Shown here piece by piece: positions 1 to 6,308 of a DNA stretch of 7,105 nucleotides. The stretch is from contig JACNKY010000192.1 of NCBI GenBank assembly GCA_014381795.1, positions 1 to 7,105 of the forward strand, in the 5' to 3' direction. Made by a program: the position numbers and the translations under genes. The DNA is from Pseudomonadota bacterium (GTDB lineage Bacteria > SAR324 > NAC60-12). The notes beneath the pieces were generated by a model. The model worked only from the letters and a program-made list of their open reading frames with translations, ran no database searches and had not been told where the DNA came from. Numbering within the stretch: the first letter of the stretch is position 1; the number at the start of each line of letters is the position of its first letter.

Positions 1-191
1 ACTTTAGCTTTAGGCTCAGCTTTTCCTTTAGCTTTCGTTTCAGCTTTTACTTTAGCTTTAGGTTCAGCTTTTACTTTAACTTTAGGCTCAGCTTTTACCT
101 TAGCTTTAGGCTCAGCTTTTACTTTAGCTTTAGGTTCAGCTTTTACTTTAGCTTTAGGCTCAGCTTTTACTTTAGCTTTAGGCTCAGCTTT
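1..191 (-). repeat. 24-bp tandem repeat encoding the (KAEPKAKV)n tail of NusA
   Basis: Eight consecutive 24-bp units, the last lacking one base at the window edge, are read in frame as nusA codons 424 onward. The consensus unit is Lys-Ala-Glu-Pro-Lys-Ala-Lys-Val. Six units match it exactly as far as visible; one has Val for the second Ala (KAEPKVKV) and one reads KAETKAKG. Most differences among the regular units are silent (GAG/GAA, AAA/AAG), so the DNA repeat itself is well preserved, which fits recent slippage-type expansion. Each unit carries net charge about +2, directly after a strongly acidic linker. Low-complexity Lys/Ala/Pro tails are known in nucleic-acid-binding proteins such as histone H1-like proteins; an RNA- or DNA-binding role here is inference. 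The array may continue beyond position 1. Confidence 0.95.
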
Positions 192-1460
192 TCCCTCTAC
201 AGTTTCAGTATTTTCAAGCTCTAAAGACGCATTGGCTTCAATTTCTTCATCCTCAACAGGCGCATCAGTTGCTGTGGAAACTTCTGCCGGACTTTCAACT
301 TCAGCAACAGTTTCACTTTCTGCTGAGTTATTTTCTTCAGCCAGTTCTGCAGATGTCTCCTGACTTTTTTCACTGCTCTCTTGAGTTTTAGCTAATTCTT
401 TCTCTAACTGTTCGTCAATGGATAGTTCTTCCACCTCGTTGGCAACGATGTTGATTTTGTAGCCGACTAATTTTGAAGCAAGCCGAACGTTCTGTCCTTT
501 GTGACCAATTGCCAGAGAAAGTTGATTCTGAGCGACAATCACATCTATTTGATTTGCTTCCTCGTCAATTTCAAGACTCTCTATTTCCGCAGGTGCAAGT
601 GCATTTGCGGTATATTGATCAAGGTCTTCACTCCAGCGTACAATATCAATTTTTTCACCATTTAAATCATTAACAATTGTCTGCACACGACTGCCTCGCA
701 TTCCCACACATGAACCAACTGGATCCACATCTTCATCGTTGGAATAAACTGATATTTTCGCTCTGCGACCAGGTTCCCTGACAGCATTGACGATTTTGAC
801 GATGCCATCAAAAATTTCAGGTACTTCCATTTCAAACATCTTAATCAGTAAGCCTGGATGTGTTCTTGAAATCGTTAGTTGAGAATCTTTATGCGGATTG
901 TCATTTACGTCCAGTAAAAGAACGCGGACATGGTCCCCAAATGTAAAATTTTCACCGTAAATCTGCTCACGTTTGAATAAATATGCTTCTACTTTATTTT
1001 GAAAACTGAAAGCTATACGACCGTTTGGTTCTACACGTATTACATTTCCGGTCAAAACATCGCCAACCTTGTCAGTAAATGTCGAAACGACCATTTGTCG
1101 TTCTGCTTCTTTTAAACTGCCAAAAATAATTGGACGCGTTGAATGCGCAATTCGTAAAAATTCACGATCACTTATTTCATACTCAACTTCATCACCAAGA
1201 CCTGCTTCCGGATCAATTTCTTCTACATCATCCAACGAAATTTGGTTGTTAGCATCTTCAACAATTTCAACAACCTCCTTAAAATGGGATAAGTTTATTT
1301 TTCCGGTATTTTCATCAATCTTACCTTCAATTTCGTTATACGGAAGTTTACGTTGAGCTGCCTGTATCAGTGACTCTTCAACTAACTTAATCACTACTTC
1401 GTGGTCCAGACCTTTCTCTTTGGAAAAGTCCTTGATGATTTCAAATAAGTTCTCTTTCAA
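1..1460 (-). CDS. nusA: Transcription termination/antitermination factor NusA (3' end beyond window)
   Basis: NusA binds RNA polymerase and nascent RNA and modulates pausing, termination and antitermination in the cytoplasm. I translated 486 complete codons from the minus strand; no stop occurs before the window edge. Domains in order: N-terminal RNAP-binding domain (about 1-125); S1 domain (about 132-198, containing GDVLTGNVIRVEPNGRI); the joining motif SRTHPGLL (198-205) and EVPEIFDGIV; KH1 with REPGRRAKI and DPVGSCVGMRGSRVQ (about 228-280); KH2 with LAIGHKGQNVRLASKL (316-331). After KH2 comes an acidic linker (about 341-423, 28 Asp/Glu against 3 Lys) and then a Lys-rich repeat tail from residue 424. 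The E. coli-type acidic repeat domains are not recognisable. The start is TTG at 1460-1458: an in-frame TAA lies at 1466-1464 and the next in-frame ATG is deep inside the conserved region. An AAAAGG ribosome-binding site sits 6 nt upstream. It lies 48 bp after rimP, the usual order. Core identity is secure; the tail is the odd part. Confidence 0.97.
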   Translation of the reverse strand, partial: MKENLFEIIKDFSKEKGLDHEVVIKLVEESLIQAAQRKLPYNEIEGKIDENTGKINLSHFKEVVEIVEDANNQISLDDVEEIDPEAGLGDEVEYEISDREFLRIAHSTRPIIFGSLKEAERQMVVSTFTDKVGDVLTGNVIRVEPNGRIAFSFQNKVEAYLFKREQIYGENFTFGDHVRVLLLDVNDNPHKDSQLTISRTHPGLLIKMFEMEVPEIFDGIVKIVNAVREPGRRAKISVYSNDEDVDPVGSCVGMRGSRVQTIVNDLNGEKIDIVRWSEDLDQYTANALAPAEIESLEIDEEANQIDVIVAQNQLSLAIGHKGQNVRLASKLVGYKINIVANEVEELSIDEQLEKELAKTQESSEKSQETSAELAEENNSAESETVAEVESPAEVSTATDAPVEDEEIEANASLELENTETVEGKAEPKAKVKAEPKAKVKAEPKAKVKAEPKAKVKAEPKVKVKAEPKAKVKAETKAKGKAEPKAK

Positions 1461-1466
1461 AATTTA

Positions 1467-1472
1467 CCTTTT
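1467..1472 (-). promoter_or_regulatory. Ribosome binding site that decides the nusA TTG start
   Basis: On the minus strand AAAAGG is followed by a 6-nt spacer (TAAATT) and TTG at 1460-1458. The spacer contains an in-frame TAA at 1466-1464, so the reading frame cannot begin further upstream. The residues following the TTG (KENLFEIIKDFSKEKG) match the normal beginning of NusA, supporting this start over any internal one. Confidence 0.8.
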
Positions 1473-1508
1473 AGTTTTACGTTTTCGTTCAAAAATTCTA
1501 TCAAACAG

Positions 1509-1976
1509 TCAAAAATCCAAGATTGGTTCAAGGTTCGCTTTTGTAATCTGCGAAATCGGAATTACTAATTCTGAACCGTCTGTTTCCAAAATTAAGTGTA
1601 TTTCCTCTTCAGAACACTCTTCAAGCTTGCCGACTGTGTTCTTGATTCCCTGTATCTTTTGCTGCAGTCGCACCTTTATACGCTGCCCCTTGAAAGCCTT
1701 AAAGTGCTCAGCTGTTTTTAATTTTCGGAAAATTCCAGGTGATGAAACTTCCAAATTACTTGTTTCAAAAATAGGATCATCACTTCCGATAACTTCCAGA
1801 GCCACCTGATTAACAACTACACAGTCATCCATCCCGATTCCGAGCGGACTGTCAATAAACAACTGTATTGTTTGCTCAGAACCATGCCGGTTAAATTCGA
1901 CATCTATCAGTTCATAACCTTTAGTTTTAATCGGTACAGCCAGTAGATTAAATAAATTTTCTTCAGTTCTGGCCAT
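1509..1976 (-). CDS. rimP: Ribosome maturation factor RimP
   Basis: RimP is a cytoplasmic assembly factor for the small ribosomal subunit, acting on free 30S particles. The 155-residue length is normal for the family. Visible family signatures: GYELIDVEF (20-28) in the N-terminal alpha/beta domain, the strand QLFIDSP with following MDDC (49-52), DDPIF (66-70), LEVSSPG (75-81) and HFKAFKGQRIKVRL (91-104), leading into the SH3-like C-terminal domain that ends in ITKANLEPIL. The common 'GLDRPL' after SSPG is here GIFRKL, a modest divergence. The start is ATG at 1976-1974, with only a weak GGA-type ribosome binding site about 4 nt upstream. It sits 104 bp after the isoprenyl synthase gene and 48 bp before nusA; rimP-nusA is one of the most conserved gene pairs in bacteria, which supports the call. 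Confidence 0.95.
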   Translation of the reverse strand: MARTEENLFNLLAVPIKTKGYELIDVEFNRHGSEQTIQLFIDSPLGIGMDDCVVVNQVALEVIGSDDPIFETSNLEVSSPGIFRKLKTAEHFKAFKGQRIKVRLQQKIQGIKNTVGKLEECSEEEIHLILETDGSELVIPISQITKANLEPILDF

Positions 1977-2080
1977 GTGATCCGCATTGATTTGAGCAAG
2001 CTGTAAAATTCACAGATTAAAAGCTAACTCCCATTTTTATCAGTTTTATGGTGATAAGTCGACTCTTTTTTTAGTCTTGG
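1977..2080 (-). other. Longest intergenic gap (104 bp), possible leader of rimP-nusA
   Basis: This is the largest non-coding gap in the window and the most likely place for a promoter serving rimP-nusA, but no convincing -35/-10 pair is visible. Two short inverted repeats occur: arms TTATCA/TGATAA at 2037-2042 and 2052-2057 around a 9-nt loop, and an interrupted 15-bp dyad CTGT-N7-ACAG at 2001-2015 with two further inner pairs. Neither is followed by a T-run on the minus strand, so neither is called a terminator. Whether either is a regulatory site is unknown. Confidence 0.3.
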
Positions 2081-3139
2081 CTATGCTTTACGGTCTATTG
2101 TCAAATAGTCAACAAGTTCACCAAGCAATGCTTTAGCGGGATGTTCGTTGAGTTTTTTCAAAGCGGATGAAGCCAGAGTGGCCTGTTTTTGACAGTAATC
2201 AGCTGCAGCATCCAAAGCACCTGTACTTTCAGCATGGGCGATACACCAGTCTATATCAGACTCTGAGACATCTTCGCGTTCTGCTAATAAAATTCTGCGT
2301 ACACGCGTTGCGTCTGTTTCCGAGAGGCGTTCCAGTAGTTCGATTGTGATTAAGGTTCGCTTTCCTTCAGCTATGTCACCACCGCGTTCTTTTCCATAAC
2401 CTCCGGCAACAGCACTTGGAGCAACGTTTTCACTATTTTCTGTTAAGTTCAACAAATCATCACGAACCTGAAAACCGATACCAATCGCTTCTCCAAAACT
2501 ACCGACTGTTTCCAGTTCCGATTCCGCAGCACCAGCAATCAATGCTCCACACTGGCAGGGGCCTTTCCCGGAATACCAGCCTGTTTTTCTGCCAATCATT
2601 TCTCTGTATTCCGCGCGATCAGGAAAGGTTCTTTTTGCGACCCAGCCGATATCGAGTGCCTGTCCTTCAAAAGTAGCTCGCATGACCTTGTTTAAATGGC
2701 GGTGAATCCGTAAAGAAAGCCCGCCAGATAATCTTGAGTGGTTATTCAACAAAGTTTCATGTACTAGGCCCAACAAAGCATCTCCGGAATTAAGCGCAAG
2801 CGCAATCCCGTGTTGGAGATGTAAAGTGGGTTTTCCGCGGCGCAGCAAAGATTCGTCCTCTATGTCATCATGTACTAGTGCAAAATTATGAAATAACTCA
2901 AGAGCAACCGCAGAAGTCAGTGCATCTTCCGGATCACCTCCGAATAATTCGCAACACAGCAAAACTAATGCAGGACGGAAGCGTTTTCCTCCACGTTGTG
3001 GATAGTCACGCATTAGATCATATAGATACTCTTTTGGTTCGCCGTCCGGAAAACAGCGCATAGTTTCTTCACCTATCCACTCACTGGCTGCTTTAAGATA
3101 CGTATTTAACTGCTTATGATCGCGGGCAAGGATTTTCAT
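2081..3139 (-). CDS. Trans-isoprenyl (polyprenyl) diphosphate synthase, probably FPP/GGPP type
   Basis: A cytoplasmic class-I prenyltransferase that condenses isopentenyl diphosphate with allylic diphosphates. The 352 residues carry the full set of family motifs: GGKRFRP (50-56, IPP binding), the first aspartate-rich motif DDIED (91-95) followed by LLRRGKPTLH, FEGQALDI (157-164), RKTGWY (184-189), the second aspartate-rich region FQVRDDLLN (223-231) and YGKERGGDIAEGKRT (248-262). In the second motif the last position is Asn (DDLLN, not DDxxD); Asn here also occurs in some archaeal and fungal GGPP synthases. The first motif lacks the two-residue insertion of bacterial FPP synthases, and Phe86 lies at the fifth position before it. 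By the usual chain-length rules that favours a short product, about C15-C20, but this is inference. A Cys-Gln-Cys at 195-197 in the segment GKGPCQCGAL is unusual. ATG at 3139 has no obvious Shine-Dalgarno. The exact product, and so a gene symbol (ispA, crtE, idsA), cannot be fixed. Confidence 0.92.
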   Translation of the reverse strand: MKILARDHKQLNTYLKAASEWIGEETMRCFPDGEPKEYLYDLMRDYPQRGGKRFRPALVLLCCELFGGDPEDALTSAVALELFHNFALVHDDIEDESLLRRGKPTLHLQHGIALALNSGDALLGLVHETLLNNHSRLSGGLSLRIHRHLNKVMRATFEGQALDIGWVAKRTFPDRAEYREMIGRKTGWYSGKGPCQCGALIAGAAESELETVGSFGEAIGIGFQVRDDLLNLTENSENVAPSAVAGGYGKERGGDIAEGKRTLITIELLERLSETDATRVRRILLAEREDVSESDIDWCIAHAESTGALDAAADYCQKQATLASSALKKLNEHPAKALLGELVDYLTIDRKA

Positions 3140-3198
3140 CGTAATTTGTAATCAGAACAAAAGTGGCAAATAAATTAAAGATAAATGATTTTTGTAGC

Positions 3199-4794
3199 TT
3201 AATAAGATTGAAGTTTCGGAATACGGAAATTGTTTTTTATCCGTAGATTTGACTGCTTGAGGCCTGCAACAGTTAAAACAACACTCAGACGGTCGGAACC
3301 TGGCAGAAAATCAATGCGGTGAAATTCCATTTCAGGATTCAAAAACGCTTCGCTAACATCTTTCAGGCGTCGTATCTGTTGACCGTTAATCCGCAGCACA
3401 ATGGCATTTGATAGTTTTTGGTAACCAATGTTGATCTCATCGGGGATAACCTGCGTCACCAGAACGATACGCGTTGCAGGCTCAGTATTTTTGGATGCAG
3501 ACTCAGCTTTCACGCGTTTAAAATTGTCATCCATCAACACAGTCTTATTTTGTTCCAAAAACAAACGTAGACGCACTGGTGCACGTGTTCTCCAGTTTGC
3601 TCCCCACATGGAGAGGTAATTCAAGCTCAATTCCTGAAATAAAAATCCACCCTGAATCACATAACGTGGTGGATGTCCTACTCTTTTCAAGGGAACAGTA
3701 CGTCCATCCTCTTCATAGGCAGAAACTCTTGTCGGCAACACTAGAGGTTTTCCATCTCGAATCAGTTCAAGTTCCAATGAATCCCCGACTTTAAGCTGAT
3801 CCAAAAAAAGCAGATCAAAGAGCGAAAGTCCCCATTCTGAATGTTGTATTTTACCATCATGCGAAAGTGGCCATTTGCCTATTTTAGTCAAATAATCCCC
3901 GCGCTGTAAAACGTCAGAACCTGTACCGTAAGGCAAAATTCGGCTGATCCATATTCCCGGAAGTTCCTGAGGAATTTGAAAATAATCGGCTGTGCTCCGT
4001 TGCGGTAGTCTGCGCCAGCTAAAACCACGATGTGCTAAACTTTTGTAGGAAGCACTGCCTGCATGTGCTAAAAACTCAATTAGCATTTGCGTGGGAATTG
4101 CTTTCGCTCCATCTTTACCTGCCTCAAGAATCATCCCTACAGTTTCGTTATCCTGCAACAGTGGGAATCCCTGTCCGCTTTTTGAAATACCGCTCAGTTT
4201 CAGCAGCGGTAACCATGCATCGCTGACCCCACGGTGTCCCACAGTCATGAGTTCTATTGTGCCTGACTCAACTTCCCATTCTTGAGTAGATTTTATTTTA
4301 AATGAGTAAATATTTTCAGTATCAGCTTTAGACTTGGATTTTACTGGTGACCATTCTATCGGCTTCAATCCGTCCCAAAAATTTGAATCTTCGATATTCA
4401 ACAGTGCCAGATTTGCTGCATAGTCCATGAGCACAAGTTTAGCCTGGAAAGGCTGGCGGATGTTTTTACGAGTCACTTCTAGCAGAGTCGCGTCAGCCAC
4501 CATTTCCGCGGTTGTCAGCAGATGTAAGCCTTGATTTTGGAACGTTCCCGCTGTTTCACTATTTTTCATAAGAGGTAAACGAACAACCAGAGCCATTCCA
4601 GTTTGAGTCCGGATTTCCCTTTTTTCCCATGGTGTCAGCCAGTCAAAGGACTGTTGATATGATTTCAGCAGAACAGCTTGTTTAAACCAGGGTTTGATTG
4701 AAGGAACTTCAGCCTGCAAAACTTGCGGCAAAAGCAAAGATGTGAAAATCAAAGCACATCCCAAAATAAAAGAAAATAAGTTGTTTTTTATCAT
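3199..4794 (-). CDS. Exported Deg/HtrA-family pseudoprotease with PDZ domains
   Basis: This 531-residue protein is a diverged paralogue of the gene just upstream, with the same order: signal peptide, trypsin-like fold, PDZ, C-terminal PDZ-like domain. The N-terminus (MIKNN, hydrophobic 6-22) suggests Sec export with cleavage near A28. Side-by-side reading shows that the protease core is kept but the triad is lost: TNAHVV becomes TTAEMV (Glu97 for His), DSDLALLKV becomes AANLALLNI (Asn128 for Asp) and NPGNSGGP becomes SKSGQGFP (Gln208 for Ser). Peptidase activity is therefore very unlikely. PDZ-like segments are retained: GIWISRILP...GDYLTKI (about 280-350) and PPRYVIQGGFLF...NYL (375-393), then IVLVTQVIPDEINIGY...NGQQI (443-474). 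The frame is open and long, with a good AAAGG ribosome binding site, so it looks like a functional gene rather than decay. It overlaps the active protease by 4 bp (ATGA). A role as regulatory or chaperone-like subunit, or inhibitor, of the active protease is inference. Confidence 0.85.
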   Translation of the reverse strand: MIKNNLFSFILGCALIFTSLLLPQVLQAEVPSIKPWFKQAVLLKSYQQSFDWLTPWEKREIRTQTGMALVVRLPLMKNSETAGTFQNQGLHLLTTAEMVADATLLEVTRKNIRQPFQAKLVLMDYAANLALLNIEDSNFWDGLKPIEWSPVKSKSKADTENIYSFKIKSTQEWEVESGTIELMTVGHRGVSDAWLPLLKLSGISKSGQGFPLLQDNETVGMILEAGKDGAKAIPTQMLIEFLAHAGSASYKSLAHRGFSWRRLPQRSTADYFQIPQELPGIWISRILPYGTGSDVLQRGDYLTKIGKWPLSHDGKIQHSEWGLSLFDLLFLDQLKVGDSLELELIRDGKPLVLPTRVSAYEEDGRTVPLKRVGHPPRYVIQGGFLFQELSLNYLSMWGANWRTRAPVRLRLFLEQNKTVLMDDNFKRVKAESASKNTEPATRIVLVTQVIPDEINIGYQKLSNAIVLRINGQQIRRLKDVSEAFLNPEMEFHRIDFLPGSDRLSVVLTVAGLKQSNLRIKNNFRIPKLQSY

Positions 4795-6281
4795 TGAGAG
4801 CCTTTGTACTGCATACCGGAAAGATTTGAACCAGCCAAAATTCCGTAACGTTTCAGCACAGATTGTTGTTGCTCAAGACTTTTTTTGTAATCGAGCACTA
4901 TAGGCATATTTTGCCATTCACTTTCAAAGACAACGTGACGCGTGTCCGGAGGCATATCTTTCAGCATTTTGTCCAAATCGTACAAAGTGTTGATCGATTT
5001 TCCGTTTAAAGTATTGACAATAAAGTTATGCAAATTGCTATATCCGCTGTTGACAGAGCTTGGTAGAACTCTTGAGATTAAGACCGCCTGATCCTTTCTA
5101 GTGCGTGGACGTTCAAGCTCACGGTACCAGTGTTCAAAAGCCAGAGGTGGTGTTACATTTCCCGGTAAATGGATATAATTACGATTCAGGGCAATAAAAA
5201 CCAATCCGCCAAAAATCAGATATTCCGGTAATTCATCATAACTGTTACGCATTTCCGCACCGAAAGGCGCGGCTTTGAGGGTGAGGTTGAGGTCATGGAA
5301 TTTTCCGTTGCGCCAGACTTGAATCTTCAGTAAATCTCCAATTTGCCTGTTTTCTGCTTCGATGAAAAATGTGACTTGCTGTTCACCGTATTTCACCATT
5401 CCAGCAGTGTCAATATGCATGTCTTCAATCTTTGTCAGTACATCACCGCTTAAAATCACTCCTTCCGCAGAAGAGCGCGGGACAACCCGATCAACGAGAA
5501 TTCCCGCAGTGTTTTCCGGAAGTTCCAGATAACGGCGATAATCCCGATTAATCAACGAACTGGTTTCAACGCCTAGTTCCGGAACACCATCGTATTTTCC
5601 GTCTTGCATATCTTTCAGAAAACGTGTGATGAGCGGAACCGGAATAAAATAACCTACATCGTTCAGTCGTAAATTAGACTGGAAGGCGACTCCAATTGCT
5701 TTTCCAGACTGCGTGACAGGACCACCACTGTTGCCGGGATTTATCGCAGAATCAGTTTGTACAAGCAAATGCGAATCAATTCCAGGATGTACATAGGTAC
5801 CAAACTCAATGCGTGATACTACACCCTCAGTTCTCGAAAGTTCCTGACCGCCCATCGGATAACCATAAGCCCTGACTCTGCTACGTAATTCCGGAAGCCC
5901 TCCCAGTTTGAGCGGAGTTAAATTTAAATAAAAATTAGAGTCACGTACTTTCAACAAAGCCAGATCCGAGTCATGAGCAATTGCGACGACGTCTGCTAAA
6001 AAAGGTTCCGGACTCGAAATTTTATTGACGAGCAGCATCCGTGAATCACTAACAACGTGAGCGTTTGTTAAGATGAGATCATCATTAATCAAAAATCCGC
6101 TGCCTTGTCCTTTGCCTGTGGGTTTCAATTTCCACGGTGACTGCCAGTCCGGACTTTGCTGAAAATTTGTGATGCGGAAAACGGACTGCTCAATCCTGTC
6201 CGAGGAAGCCTGTGCAGTTGAAAGAACAACCGTCCAGAGGCAGATCTGCAAAAAATAAAATTTAACTTTAAAATACAGCAT
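4791..6281 (-). CDS. Exported Deg9-like (HtrA family) serine endoprotease with PDZ domains
   Basis: A 496-residue S1C-family (HtrA/Deg) protease, expected to degrade or process misfolded proteins outside the cytoplasm. The N-terminal signal peptide has a hydrophobic core around 8-20 and an AQA site at 23-25, so the mature protein probably starts at Ser26. The catalytic triad is complete: His75 in TNAHVV, Asp106 in HDSDLALLKV and Ser185 in NPGNSGGP, with the activation-loop-type segment DVGYFIPVP at 208-216. A PDZ domain follows (about 235-337: GILVDRVVP, SGDVLTKIEDMHID), then a C-terminal part beginning PEYLIFGGLVF (352-362) and a second PDZ-like unit (AVLISRVLP...LNGKSI, 399-430). The P-Y-x-I-x-GG-x-x-F motif and domain order resemble the plant DEG9/DEG2 type (PDZ plus C-terminal PDZ-like domain) rather than E. 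coli DegP. ATG at 6281 has no visible Shine-Dalgarno and lies 27 bp after uppP. It overlaps the next gene by 4 bp. Confidence 0.94.
   Translation of the reverse strand: MLYFKVKFYFLQICLWTVVLSTAQASSDRIEQSVFRITNFQQSPDWQSPWKLKPTGKGQGSGFLINDDLILTNAHVVSDSRMLLVNKISSPEPFLADVVAIAHDSDLALLKVRDSNFYLNLTPLKLGGLPELRSRVRAYGYPMGGQELSRTEGVVSRIEFGTYVHPGIDSHLLVQTDSAINPGNSGGPVTQSGKAIGVAFQSNLRLNDVGYFIPVPLITRFLKDMQDGKYDGVPELGVETSSLINRDYRRYLELPENTAGILVDRVVPRSSAEGVILSGDVLTKIEDMHIDTAGMVKYGEQQVTFFIEAENRQIGDLLKIQVWRNGKFHDLNLTLKAAPFGAEMRNSYDELPEYLIFGGLVFIALNRNYIHLPGNVTPPLAFEHWYRELERPRTRKDQAVLISRVLPSSVNSGYSNLHNFIVNTLNGKSINTLYDLDKMLKDMPPDTRHVVFESEWQNMPIVLDYKKSLEQQQSVLKRYGILAGSNLSGMQYKGSQ
4801..4805 (-). promoter_or_regulatory. 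Ribosome binding site and ATGA coupling junction
   Basis: AAAGG on the minus strand lies 6 nt before the ATG at 4794-4792 and inside the last codons of the upstream protease. The protease stop TGA (4793-4791) overlaps this ATG in the sequence ATGA. This is the classic arrangement for translational coupling and also fixes the pseudoprotease start, since its signal peptide begins directly here. Confidence 0.75.
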
Positions 6282-6308
6282 GCAATATTCGAAAATAAGA
6301 AATAATTA

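Noticed and set aside
1..191. CRISPR array or other non-coding satellite
   Set aside because: Units are directly contiguous without spacers, 24 bp long (multiple of 3) and in frame with nusA, so this is a coding repeat.
1420..1809. 129-codon plus-strand open frame and other plus-strand frames of 60-95 codons
   Set aside because: They lie antisense to strongly supported genes (nusA, rimP, the synthase, both Deg genes, uppP), have no recognisable domains, and are expected shadows.
2001..2015. LexA (SOS) box CTGT...ACAG
   Set aside because: The spacer is 7 nt, not the 8 nt of the proteobacterial LexA consensus, and nothing else links these genes to SOS control.
2037..2076. Factor-independent terminator after the isoprenyl synthase gene
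   Set aside because: The dyads are short and AT-rich and no T-run follows on the minus strand; the run of A on that strand (T on plus) precedes the hairpin instead.
3140..3198. Promoter ahead of the isoprenyl synthase (TTGCCA with TACAAA)
   Set aside because: The spacing is only 13 nt and the -10-like element nearly touches the start codon.
4756..4794. Lipoprotein signal in the pseudoprotease (ILGC at residues 10-13)
   Set aside because: The hydrophobic stretch before the Cys is too short and Leu at -2 is a poor lipobox residue; the hydrophobic core continues to residue 22, favouring an ordinary signal peptide.
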